Shown here: positions 35,628 to 46,694 of the stretch, one piece after another
How positions within the stretch are numbered: the stretch's first letter is position 1
How the letters are laid out: the number at the start of each line of letters is the position of its first letter
NCBI GenBank assembly: GCA_002633025.1
Contig: NMRB01000202.1
Location: 197,070 to 261,069, forward strand
Direction: 5' to 3'
Source: Notospermus geniculatus
Taxonomy: Eukaryota; Nemertea; Pilidiophora; Heteronemertea; Lineidae
DNA: 64,000 nt
The notes under the pieces: model-generated
What the model was told of the DNA's origin: nothing
Seen by the model: the letters and a program-made list of their open reading frames with translations, nothing else
Database searches by the model: none
Made by a program: the position numbers and the translations under genes

Positions 35628-36421
35628 AATCAAATCGGGGGCATGGAAACCACTACTTCATCAAAAATGGAAGAAATTTCCAACCTGCCACGATCTAGAG
35701 CAGGACTTGTGGTGATTTTGCTTGATGGAAGTGGGTGAGTTTGGGATTCGCAGGTATGGGTCTTGATGAAAAAAATAAGGTAGCCTCTCAGGGACGTTGC
35801 TAAGGTCGCCTAGTGCTTTAGAAGTTGCTAAAACCTGCCCTGGCTGCGAAAACGTTGTGGATTTCACACATAGTGTACTTGAATATTCATGGAACCTCAG
35901 GGATCCATAGTGTGGTTTTAGCTCGCGCCATAATGGGGGAATATCGAAGGTCTATTTCGCTATGTCAACTTGTACAATGATGTAGCGATGCTACGAGTAG
36001 CGGTTACCATTGAATATTGCTTACATGTATGTATATACATGTACTGTGTACATGAATAATTAGTCTATTATGGAAGGGTTGGAGTGAATGCAGACGTTGA
36101 CACCATCGGCCGGTGTAATGTTTTTCAGTGTTCCAATCCTTAAGTGTTGCCCGCATTGTTCGGGAAACACTCAGCGCTGGTTGAATCGTCTTTGTGTGTG
36201 TCCTCTATGGTCAAGTCGCGGCTTATTCCACCTGTCTATTGTAGGGGAACACTGGCAGATGAGGAACAACAGCAAATGTTACACCGGACTAACCGATTCG
36301 TGTCGAAACAATCACTTTTGTCTGATAGTGTTAAATTCAGATAACGGATGGTATTTTTCTTGAACTACCTGCATGTATCTCATAAAATCTGCCTCCTCAA
36401 TCTCATCAACCTGACGTTTAA

Positions 36422-36861
36422 GGCGACAGTTATTTTATTTCTGGTTTTACGGATCCGCCGCACTTTTTTTTCCGATTTTGGAAAATAAAAATAATTGAAA
36501 AAATGACATTATTTTTTTGCCGCCGCCCCAAAACTGATTATCCGATCAATACAAATAAAAATAATGGGAAAAAAAGCTTTATTTTTCTACCGCCGACATG
36601 CCGGATGAACCTTGCCTGACGAAAATAATTCACAGCGGTTGCAACAATCATTCTCGTTCCCATTCATTGAGTGAATTTTATTATTATATTTTTGTACATT
36701 TTTATTTTTTTCATAGCCGCCTGTTACATGCTTTGACAAATATAATAAAAATAATCAAATAATTACAATTATAAAAGTTATTTTTATTTTTATTTTCCTC
36801 CCTCCTGTCAGGGGTTTCCAGGGGGAAAATCCGTAAAACAACAAATAAAATAATTGTGGCC
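36422..36861. mobile_element. 440-bp A/T-rich MITE with TAA duplication, absent from copy B
   Basis: TIRs ggcgacagttattttattt and ggccacaattattttattt continue to gttttacggat. taa flanks both ends (36419-36421, 36862-36864). The duplicate has one taa (39064-39066) and no insertion. TWA target preference fits PIF/Harbinger. The interior is mostly aaaataattt-rich. Confidence 0.92.
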
Positions 36862-37405
36862 TAATCACAATAAAACAGGAATATGAGTGAAATGACAGTG
36901 TGTCATTCGCGTGATGGGAATATTTTGATGACATGTGAAATTGAAGTTGACGATCAAAGGGGAGTTGCCGGGAGACAAGTTCGATTACTAGAACACCACC
37001 GCCCGCACGCTATCCCTATATACTTCAATACTATAGGGTTGCGGTCCATAAAAGGTTTATGTTTATTAAAAGCTTTACCAGTTTATCACATGGAAAGAGG
37101 TGTTTCATTTCCGTACAGTACTGGTCAGATGTAGCCACTCACCAGCGTAGCATCTACCGCATGGCCGTACCTACCACAGGGACAGTGTTATCCATGTAGA
37201 TTTCGGCAAATACATGAAAGAGAGTAGGAAATAAAAGTGGAAAATAAGAAGTGGGAAATTTTGCACTTTTGTGTGAAATTTTCAATTTCTCACGCAAATT
37301 GGGATGAAAATGTTCCCCATTTTGAGAAATATCGCCCGAAAAGTCAGACAAAATGCCATATCATTTTAAGAAAATTTATCATAATGGGAAAAAAATTCTA
37401 TCCCA

Positions 37406-39604
37406 CTCGTGAGGAACGCCATCCGCGTCCCATGTGTGCACCAGGATCAATTCATTTGATTGGGCGGAGGGATCGATCGAAAGGGGTCGTAAGTCAGCCG
37501 GCGATATTGGCCCCGCATAGCAAATGCTGTGGAGTCGATGTTTTGTCAAACTGCGGGAAAATTTACCCACCTTCTGGTTCAAACGAAGAACTTGCGTTGA
37601 AGAGAGCTAATTCATACTTCCTTGTCGACCAGCATGTGAAACGGAAAATACCTTGTTTGGAACCAGCCGGGTGAGAAATATTAAAGCATTTTCCTTTCCG
37701 CATACTGAGTCAGCGATGCGTGAAATAACAAAGCATTTTCCTTTCCGCATACTGAGTCAGCGATGCGTGAAATAATAAAGCATTTTTCTTTCCGCATACT
37801 GCGTCAGCGATGCGTGAAATAATAAAGCATTTTCCTTTCCGCATACTGAGTCAGCGATGCGTGAAATAATAAAGCATTTTCCTTTCCGCATACTGAGTCA
37901 GCGATGCGTGAAATAATAAAGCATTTTCCTTTCCGCATTGAGTCAGCGATGCGTGAAATAACAAAGCATTTTCCTTTCCGCGTACTGAGTCAGCGAGGCG
38001 AGAAATAACAAAACAGTTTCCGTTCCGCGTACTGAGTCAACGATGCGTGAAATAACAAAGCATTTTTGGTTCGGCGTATTATTATAATCAGCGAAGCGAG
38101 AAAAAACAAAGCATTTTCCGTTCCGCGTACTAAGTCAGCGATGCGAGAAATAACAAAGCATTTTTGGTTCGGCGTATATTATCGTCAGCGAAGCGAGAAA
38201 TAACAAAGCATTTTCCGTTTCGCTTAGTAGTCAGTGAGGAAGTATGAATTGACCTTAATCAAATCGGGAGCATGGAAACTACTACTTCATCGCAAGGACT
38301 TCATCGAAAACGGAAGAAATTTCCAACCTGCAACGATCTAGAGCAGGACTTGTGGTGATTTTGCTTGATAGAAGTGGGTGAGTTTGGGATTCGCAGGTAT
38401 GGGTCTTGATGAAAAAAATAAGGTAGCCTCTCAGGGACGTTGCTAAGGTCGCCTAGTGCTTTAGAAGTTGCTAAAACCTGCCCTGGCTGCGAAAACGTTG
38501 GGCATTTCACACATAGTGTACTTGAATATTCATGGAACCTCAGGGATCCATAGTGTGGTTTTAGCTCGTGCCATAATGGGGGAATATCGAAGGTCTATTT
38601 CGCTATGTCAACTTGTACAATGATGTAGCGATGCTACGAGTAGAAAAGCGGTTACCATTGAATATTGCTTACATGTATGTATATACATGTACTGTGTACA
38701 TGAATAATTAGTCTATTATGGAAGGGTTGGAGTGAATGCAGACGTTGACACCATCGGCCGGTGTAATGTTTTTCAGTGTTCCAATCCTGTGTTCCCCGCA
38801 TTGTTCGGGAAACACTCAACGCTGGTTGACTCGTCTTTGTGTGTGTCCTCTATGGTCAAGTCGCGGCTTATTCCACCTGTCTATTGTAGGGGAACACTGG
38901 CAGATGAGGAACAACAGCAAATGTTACACCGGACTAACCGATTCGTGTCGAAACGATCACATTTGTCTGATAGTGTTAAATTCAGATACCGGATGGTATT
39001 TTTCTTGAACTACCTGCATGTATCTCATAAAATCTTCCTCCTCAATCTCATCAACCTGACGTTTAATCACAATAAAACAGAAATATGAGTGAAATGACAG
39101 TGTGTCATTCGCGTGATGGGAATATTTTGATGACATGTGAAATTGAAGTTGACGATCAAAGGGGAGTTGCCGGGAGACAAGTTCAATAACTAGAACAGCA
39201 CCGCCCGCACGCTATCCCTATATACTTCAATACTATAGGATTGCGGTCCATAAAAGGTTTATGTTTATTAAAAGCTTTACCAGTTTATCACATGGAAAGA
39301 GGTGTTTCATTTCCGTACAGTACTGGTCAGATGTAGCCACTCACCAGCGTAGCATCTACCGCATGGCCGTACCTACCACAGGGACAGTGTTGTCCATGTA
39401 GATTTCGGCAAATACATGAAAGAGAGTAGGAAAAAAAAAGGAAAATAAGAAGTGGGAAATTTTGCACTTTTGTGTGAAATTTTCAATTTCTCACGCAAAT
39501 TGGGATGAAAATTTTCCCCATTTTGAGAAATATCGCCCGAAAAGTCAGACAAAATGCCATATCATTTTAAGAAATTTTATCATAATGGGAAAAAAATTCT
39601 ATCC
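37406..39604. repeat. Tandem duplication, copy B
   Basis: Partner of 35055-37405. Lacks the 440-bp MITE; has the longer 12-unit array. Confidence 0.93.
37607..38256. repeat. MITE M element expanded into a 12-unit tandem array
   Basis: Same ends as 35254-35627, with twelve units of about 48 bp. Seven contain tgagtca. Units 3-6 share aataataaagcattttcctt and are nearly identical, so the growth is recent. Confidence 0.92.
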
Positions 39605-39684
39605 CAATTTGAGAAATTGAAAAATTCGTACAAAAATGCCAAAATTCCCACTTCTTATTTTCCACTTTTATTTCTTACTCCTTC
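39417..39684. mobile_element. Foldback family FB2, full-length copy
   Basis: Ends tgaaagagagtagg / tccttca with inner gaaaataagaagtgggaaat arms on both sides. The truncated partner is at 37223-37404. Confidence 0.75.
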
Positions 39685-40090
39685 ATGTACATGTAATGGC
39701 AATAAGTGCAGTTTCGCCCATTCCAGACCCCAATGCCCCCACATGAGAAAAACCTATCCCGTCAATGGGGTGATGTATAGAGGCCAAGGATCCCCATTTC
39801 CCTTGATAACTCACCATCCTAGTCAGAAGTAACCATTGGGGTGACACTTTTACGATTATCTGTCATCCCTTACCTATTTATGGGACTGATTCGCGGATAC
39901 TAGTATTCAGCACCTCTGGTCAGGTGTAATCTCTACCTTGCCATTGGGAGCGACTGTTTTTGATGATAGGAACAATATGGTAGTAAAGGGAGGTCGACAC
40001 GCATATTTCATGGAGGTCTTATTAGTGCGGCGACACCTGTGTGTCTAGACAGTCCGGGATTTCTCCTTTCTGTGATGGAATGGTGTTGGA
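39685..40090. other. Intergenic, nothing recognised
   Basis: No gene or repeat supported. Confidence 0.4.
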
Positions 40091-40187
40091 ACATTCTCCC
40101 ATAGCAGAGCTTGTGTCTCGCTCCTCTCCATACGCTCTCACACAAATGAGAGTGGATGAAAAAACCCCTGGTGTAGGAGGATGGTGT
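40091..40187. mobile_element. Foldback family FB1, copy 3
   Basis: acattctcccatagcagagc at the left, acccctggtgtaggaggatg at the right, with inner gtctcgctcctctcc and tggatgaaaaa. Confidence 0.75.
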
Positions 40188-41248
40188 TCGAAGTGATGGT
40201 TAATTATCCTCCAGAGGGTTCAGGATAATGCAACAGATTGTATGACACCAACCTCGTCCACAGGTCTCAACGTAGGATACATTCAACCTTGGCTTTTCCT
40301 AGACGACGTTTGCTTCTGTTTTTCGGGTCGCAGGACGATGTAGGAGGGATAGGCTGGTGTGACAGCCCCTCAGAAACGAGTTCTGTTAGACTCTAGTGCA
40401 GCTTCCGGAGAATGGCCGCCATGTATTTGGACGAGTCTGCCAGATTTGGCAATGATGTTGGCGTCAGTGCTTCGAAATGAAATGATTATCTCACAAAAAA
40501 TGTCTCTAGCAAAACTGTCTCACTTGGTGTATGGTTGCGGGAAGCAGATGCGATAGTGGTGCAGGGCCTAATTGTCTTACCCCAGTCATTTTCTGAGCCG
40601 ATTGGCTGCGTGTCACCAATATCTTCCATATATTTTTGCTCAATCTTGACTTGATGTTAGTGGCAGAAGGAAGTAGGCGGGCAAGTGAGTCGTATTCTTC
40701 CCAAGGGTACGAATCGTGGGCTCGACTTTAGATTGGAGATAAAAATTAACACGTCGTTTTGTAAATGTCAGAAAAGAGTCTCCGTTTCATTAAAATAGTG
40801 CTTACTCATAATCGGATTTGTATACAATACGCGTCAATTTGAGACACATTTAGTACGCGTTTTATATATTTTTTCACTTCGACGCAGTGGGGAGCCCGCG
40901 GTATCCACTGTCCGGAAACACTTCCTGGCGCCGCGCATCCAGTGCATCAGACGCGCACGGTAGTTGGGTGTTATTTGTGACCGCTACTGTTGAGTGCATT
41001 ATCAGTTTTTACACCCACCTCTGTGAAATTGGACACGCTATAGAGCCAATATCTGATAAATCAACGAGGTGCGTACAATGGAGAGGAAGCTGCCCTGGTG
41101 ACATTATTTCTGGGTACGAAGTAGAGCAAAAAGTTACCGGTACGAGACGTGTTGACACTTTTCCCCGGAAAACACTCCTCTCGTCTGTATCAAGGATTTG
41201 TTGACGCAATCTGTAACGTCTGCATGTCATCTAGGGAACGCCTTAAAN
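40188..41248. other. Region downstream of the MATH exon, no further exon identified
   Basis: The next exons of the minus-strand MATH gene should lie at or below here. I could not identify an acceptor-flanked, in-frame segment with MATH-like sequence. Position 41248 is a single N. Confidence 0.4.
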
Positions 41249-41656
41249 GCTACAGGCGGCAGCACTGGGAGAGAAACAGCTACAGGCGGCAGCACTGGGA
41301 GAGAAACAGCTACAGGCGGCAGCACTGGGAGAGAAACAGCTACAGGCGGCAGCACTGGGAGAGAAACAGCTACAGGCGGCAGCACTGGGAGAGAAACAGC
41401 TACAGGCGGCAGCACTGGGAGAGAAACAGCTACAGGCGGCAGCACTGGGAGAGAAACAGCTACAGGCGGCAGCACTGGGAGAGAAACAGCTACAGGCGGC
41501 AGCACTGGGAGAGAAACAGCTACAGGCGGCAGCACTGGGAGAGAAACAGCTACAGGCGGCAGCACTGGGAGAGAAACAGCTACAGGTGGCAGCACTGGGA
41601 GAGAAACAGCTACAGGCGGCAGCACTGGGAGAGAAACAGCTACAGGTGGCAGCACT
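41249..41656. repeat. 30-bp minisatellite, 13.6 copies
   Basis: Unit gctacaggcggcagcactgg then gagagaaaca. Copies are identical except ggc to ggt in two units. 30 is divisible by three, so five frames stay open; one plus frame reads ATGGSTGRET per unit and both variants are synonymous there. It lies about 290 bp beyond the MATH exon donor, in its presumed intron, on the other strand. No start, splice or homology evidence supports translation. The adjoining N suggests copy number may be mis-assembled. Confidence 0.95.
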
Positions 41657-41944
41657 CTCAGAGTATATAATGTAGTTTTCATTGTACGAGGGCGCCATCT
41701 GGATATTTGCAATCTCACCCGAGGGATGCTGGAGTAACGGATGTGACGACGGACGGCGTGGAGGGAATGGGTGTCCTCGACATGAATGTCCCGCTACAAC
41801 AGCTATTTATCCGTTGTACGCTGTGATTCCGTGAATAAGGAAAGTTTTGACTGAATATGGAATTTCGCAGCTGGGGTGAACGCTGCGCCACGCTGGCATG
41901 AGGTCTTAAAACTTAAAGGGCAAATAAAATCTGGAAAAACTTAC

Positions 41945-43135
41945 CTCGTTAATCGGGACTGTCGTGAGCATGTCGTACCCCTCGTCTACGTCTGTCTGGG
42001 TGTAGTAGTTGGAAAAGGGTGCTCCGATGGCCCTCATGGAGCGCCTTCTCTCCCCCGGGCGGGCCACCGGAAGGACGCTAAGGTTCCAGCAGACGAAACG
42101 GGTATAATGGCGAGGAATGTTGTAAATGTCTGCATAGAATAATCGAAGTCTTAGATAGGAGTCGTCCATGTCGGATTCTATAATCCACGCCTGTTTTTCC
42201 CTGTCATAACAACGCGATCTGTTTTTTCTCCTGTCTAGAGGACAAATTTGAACTTCACTAATGGCTGTAACAGTATATAAGTCAACTTTAACTCTAAGAC
42301 GGCCTTTGTGAGTTGCTAAAGCGTAGACATTCGCACCCAAGTTATAACCCAAACCGTTGCCGCTTATATCCACGAAATCGTCCAGGATTTCCGACTCTAG
42401 AACTCGATCGCTTTGGCCTATAATCACTCGGTACTTGATTTTACAACAGTGGTCCAGCCCCGTCTGGCGGCTCAAATGCACCGTCGGTTTCCCCTCATTT
42501 TGGGAACAATCACCATTCGGGTAGATCAAAACGTTCCAGTCGCAACCACCAAAAGCAAAATAGGATGTTTCAAATTTCTGATAATTCATCGCGATATTTT
42601 GTTGATTCCTAGGGTCCCGGGGAATATTTATGATATTCTCATACGAAGTCTTGATATTCCTCATTTCTAATTCAAAAAGTATTTTCTCTTCCTCAATTAA
42701 GAATTTCCTCTCGCAGATATCCGTCACCCCTATGAACGTCCTCCGTCCGTTGGTCGGAATCTTCGCGCTGAACTCCGCCTCTTTGTCCATGCACGTTTCA
42801 TTCTTGGTAAAATGCTCCTTGTTCACGACGGTAAAACTGTAATCCACTTTCACTAGCATACCGTCAGTGACGTTCCGAAGGGTCAGAAACGCACCGATGT
42901 GATGATCAGACCTTTGGAGACAGATGCACCACTTTTGAAAACCATACATAAAGTCCCGCGAAAAAATATCCGGTGAGTATTCCTTGAGAACCGTGGCCGG
43001 AGCGACGAACGTGAAAACGTGCGTGTCAAACCTATCGTTTAACTTTACGAAACGATGTAACTGCGCCATGTTCGACTGCCTCGCGGCACTCTCCCGCGGT
43101 ATATGATTTTGTGGTAGGGCACTCTGCATCTGCAT
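41945..43135 (-). CDS. Tandem MATH-domain protein, 5' coding exon (partial gene)
   Basis: Encodes 397 residues from ATG at 43135; an in-frame tga lies eight codons upstream. M3 or M23 are alternative starts. Residues about 38-165 form a MATH/TRAF-like domain (FTFVAPATV, QKWCICLQRSDHHIGAFL, EAEFSAKIPTNGRRTFIGV, FELEMRNI). About 187-300 form a second one (GGCDWNVLIYPNGD, YRVIIGQ, GYNLGANVYAL). The tail (301-397) ends PINE. The exon closes at gag|gtaagt, a perfect donor in phase 0; the 12 codons that follow before a stop are intron read-through. MATH domains bind peptides in receptor adaptors, E3 substrate adaptors and deubiquitinases. Here no RING, BTB or protease part is visible, so the function is unassigned. 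Confidence 0.88.
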
Positions 43136-43379
43136 TTTACTGATCCACCCACTTCACTGATCGTAAACTACAATACGGACACCATCGCATGCATTTCCAA
43201 CGACGAAACCCGGCGCCTATCGAGTGATTCGCGCTACTGGAGCTGCCGCACTCGCTACCGAAGTGAACGTAAAGGGAACGTATTGATTATGCTAGCAGTG
43301 ATCATTAAACTTGCAGTAGCCATGCACATAGCATGTGTCAATATCATACGCATACGTACAAAACCAAACTCTCCCGTAG

Positions 43380-43560
43380 AAGGACCCATGCGATTCCGTT
43401 TTGCGTTCAATTCGGCGATCCGCTCACCCGCCTGCCGACGCGATAGCTAGATGGAATGGCTGTCCAAGTTCGAGAAGCTGATTTGTTGTTCCCGCCCGCC
43501 GTCTAGGGCGGCGCTGCCGTACAGCCCGTATCATCGTGCCGAGAGCGAATGTACGCTATT
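43380..43560 (-). promoter_or_regulatory. CpG-rich segment upstream of the MATH gene, possible promoter
   Basis: A local rise in GC and CpG (ggcggcgctgccg, cccgcccgccg) 250-430 bp upstream of the MATH start codon, against an otherwise A/T-leaning background. No TATA box or TSS motif is clear. Inference only. Confidence 0.3.
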
Positions 43561-43994
43561 GCTGATGCAACCATTTAAAATACGGTACTGTTTCGACCGT
43601 GAGGAAAGTTGAGCCGATGGCATGCCGCGTTTTCCCAGACCTGATGGTCTCTCAAGAGGCAGACGCACAGATTTTGTTCGTTTTTCATTGAAACTTTGGA
43701 CCATTTTGCCACTCTATTTTTCGCATTCAAACGCAAGTTTAGCGAATCGCTTGCAGGTCCAGGTAGAGCGCGAGTGCTGCTATCTGGCGGAGGTTCTAGA
43801 ACTAAACGAAAGCGCTCTGTCCCACCCAGCCAGCCAGCCGCAGCATGCAGACGGGGCAACGTTTCTTGCTACCACGAGCAATCTATGGAAGGCAAGAAAA
43901 ATTGCGCCGTGTGCGAAGTTTTTAAAGCACTATTCCTTCTTGCAAGAAGTTATTGCTCCGAAGAAACCTGTTTGATTTTTATTGCTCACTGATG
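43561..43994. other. Intergenic between divergent genes
   Basis: A 117-codon plus frame (43622-43975) has no recognisable domain. Confidence 0.4.
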
Positions 43995-45320
43995 CTCCAT
44001 TCACACAGCAAATGATTTAGATTTTGTGTCTCGAGACACAAAATCTAAAGTTACTCGCCAAAAAAGATCTTTTTGGCGGGTAATTTCTTATGAAGTGGAA
44101 ACAAGTAATCATTGAGGTACCACTAGGAATCACAAAAGACAATGCTCTACTACTGGTGGACGAGAGACAATGCAGCACGTGAAGTCGGGCAGGCCGCGCC
44201 GTATGGGTTGACACCTTGTGTCACCGAACAGAACTTGGCCTTCTTGACCAGACCCAAACTGGCTGGTGGTAAAATCCCAACACCCCGACTACTAATCTGC
44301 TAAAGTTAGAAATTTGGCCACTTCTCTGCCTTTATTGCTGACTAAGAGGTGGAGAATGACTGTTTGGTGTGGATCACCTCTCAAACCAACCCAGTGTAGT
44401 TGTAAAAGCCAATGAAAACAGTACTATTGTTGTCTATTCATATCGACGGCCCATTCTCGGGTTCGAATTTAGGTTCCGGTTTTATCATAAGCGGACCTCT
44501 GACCTCATTTGCATACGGAAATTTTACAGTCGGCAATTTCCGATTGTCGTCGGCTAGATCGACGCAGATACAATGAATTCCAATTGTGTTATGCAGATTG
44601 AGGGTGAGGGGTCAGACTATAATGACATTTCGACCAATGGGAGTATTTGTTGTTGTTTACATTTGGTGATCGAAAAGAACAGAGCACGTTTGTCTCCATT
44701 CACACAACAAACGATTTTGTGTCTCTTTTTTGGCGAGTAATTTCTTATGAAGTGGAAACAAGTAATCATTGAGGTACCACTAGGAATCACAAAAGACAAT
44801 GCTCTACTACTGGTGGACGAGATACAATGCAGCACGTGAAGTCGGACAGGCCGCGCCGTATGGGATGACACCTTGTGTCACCGAACAGAACTTGGCCTTC
44901 TTGACCAGACCCAAACTGGCTGGTGGTAAAATCCCAACACACCGACTAAATCTGCTAATAAGTTAGAAATTTGGCCACTTCTCTGCCTTTATTGCTGACT
45001 AAGAGGTGGAGAATGACTGTTTGGTGTGGATCACCTCTCAAACCAACCCAGTTTAGTTGTAAAAGCCAATGAAAACAGTACTATTGTTGTCTATTCATCT
45101 ATCGACGGCCCATTCTCGGGTTCGAATTTAGGTTCCGGTTTTATCATAAGCGGACCTCTGACCTCATTTGCATACGGAAATTTTACACTCGGCAATTTCC
45201 GATTGTCGTCGGCGAGATCAATGCAGATTCAATGACTTCCCATATTGTGTTACGCAGATTTTGAGGGGGACAGGTCAGACGATTTCGACAATGGGAGTAT
45301 TCGTTATTACATTTAGTGAT
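43995..45320. repeat. Tandem duplication, about 0.7 kb (43995-44693 / 44694-45320)
   Basis: ctccattcacacagcaaatg starts copy A and ctccattcacacaacaaacg copy B. They are colinear through taatttcttatgaagtggaa, caaactggctggtggtaaaa and gaatttaggttccggtttta. Copy B lacks 44 bp comprising the inner halves of two adjoining palindromes. Confidence 0.9.
44016..44049. repeat. 34-bp perfect palindrome
   Basis: tttagattttgtgtctc pairs exactly with gagacacaaaatctaaa. A second imperfect palindrome centred on agatct follows at 44051-44083 (ttactcgccaaaaa / tttttggcgggtaa). Confidence 0.95.
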
Positions 45321-46090
45321 CTATATAAGATTCTTTCTCCCCATAGACACTAACCATTTATGATGTTGGTTACAGTTGATCTGCAATTTTGAGCGAGAAT
45401 ATGGTACAACTAATAGTTTTCATGAAAAACCAAATAAATGGTAAAACATGAAACATACACTTCCAGAGAAGTCTCTTCACATATCAAAAACTTTGCAAGT
45501 CATGACAACTTCACTGTTTTCTGGATACTGTCCATGTCCTGGGAAGGGAGATACTTCCGATGGGCACAGATTCCCTAAATCATTCGAACACTCCATATCT
45601 CACCACAAACGGACACCCTATAATGTCCCACCACACACGGACACCTCTGAATCTGTGAGGTGGGGCTGTTTCATTTCACCCATTGGGACACCATAGGAAC
45701 CACCCAAGAAACACCGTGTCATCCTGTGTGGTGTTTTCTTGGGTGTCATGCGGTGTTCCTGAAGGGTGTTTCTCGGGTGAATAATGAATATTTTCAGTAG
45801 GGCGTGGTAGCAAGAACTGTCTCGTCTGCTGCGGGCTTTACTCCCGGGAACTTTATGGTGTGAGGATCATGACGTGGGCATAGAAGACGATAGTAGGCCT
45901 CTTTGTGAAGTGTGGCTATATTGTACTTGCTCTCCTTCGGTTTTGCCACTGTGAATTACAACAAAAATGCAGCAAATTCACAGCACTTGGAGGAAGAATG
46001 ACGTCATCATTGATTATGTTGGTTCCGCGTTCTTCGGTCAGAGAGCAGCACCGTGCTCCAGGGGCAGGATTTCAGGAAAGTGTGACGGGC
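45321..46090. other. Intergenic with a hairpin at 45701-45745
   Basis: cacccaagaaacacc pairs with ggtgttttcttgggtg. Direct acacggacacct repeats lie just upstream (45610-45650). No gene recognised. Confidence 0.5.
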
Positions 46091-46261
46091 NNNNNNNNNN
46101 NNNNNNNNNNNNNNNNNNNNNNNNNNNNNNNNNNNNNNNNNNNNNNNNNNNNNNNNNNNNNNNNNNNNNNNNNNNNNNNNNNNNNNNNNNNNNNNNNNNN
46201 NNNNNNNNNNNNNNNNNNNNNNNNNNNNNNNNNNNNNNNNNNNNNNNNNNNNNNNNNNNNN
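46091..46261. other. Assembly gap (171 N)
   Basis: Run of N. Frames across it are artefacts. Confidence 1.
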
Positions 46262-46521
46262 GAGGAGGGTGCCGGTACCCTTAAATCCGCCATACTCTAC
46301 TCAAATCAGGTTGACCCAGACGTAAGGAGAACTAGGTCTTAGCTACCTTATAGTGTCCTCCAAATATTAGTTTGCGGTTCGAGTTATCCACCTTTACTAT
46401 CAAAAAACTCCATCTTCCACCATTTTGTTCTTTGGCCTACCAATAACGCGGATCCTAGAATTGGCACATGGGTTGCCCTAGTATGGGCCGATTTAGGCCT
46501 AATAGACGTTTGCTGAGCTAA

Positions 46522-46694
46522 CCATTGGTTCCACCAAAAATAGGTATAGGCATGCGAAAAGTGTACAACTAAATTTTCACCAAGAAGCCCTCTTTTGATG
46601 AATAGTAAAAGCGCTATACAGAGCTTAGAAAACGTGGCTTTTTTGTGAATTGTACATTTTTCGCACGCCTATCTATTTGTGGTAGAACCAATGG
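46522..46694. mobile_element. Foldback MITE (CCATTGGTTCYACCA)
   Basis: Left ccattggttccaccaaaaat and right (inverted) ccattggttctaccacaaat continue through aggcgtgcgaaaa and tgtacaa, about 48 bp per arm. Internal aaaacgtggctt resembles the arm sequence. Confidence 0.75.

Larger units (their letters stand above)
35055..37405. repeat. Tandem duplication, copy A (partner 37406-39604)
   Basis: ctcgtgaggaacgccatccg starts each copy. The junction at 37405/37406 cuts an FB2 foldback element whose intact version ends at 39684. Copies differ by a 440-bp insertion (A only) and by the size of an internal array (6 against 12 units). Confidence 0.93.

Noticed and set aside
41198-41737. Threonine/glycine/serine repeat protein, and antisense proline or serine/cysteine-rich proteins
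   Set aside because: All arise from a 30-bp tandem repeat open in most frames. There is no start, splice or homology support; kept as a minisatellite.
41906-41944. Last 12 codons of the MATH open frame as a true C-terminus
   Set aside because: They follow a consensus gag|gtaagt donor and read like intron sequence. The exon is taken to end at 41945.
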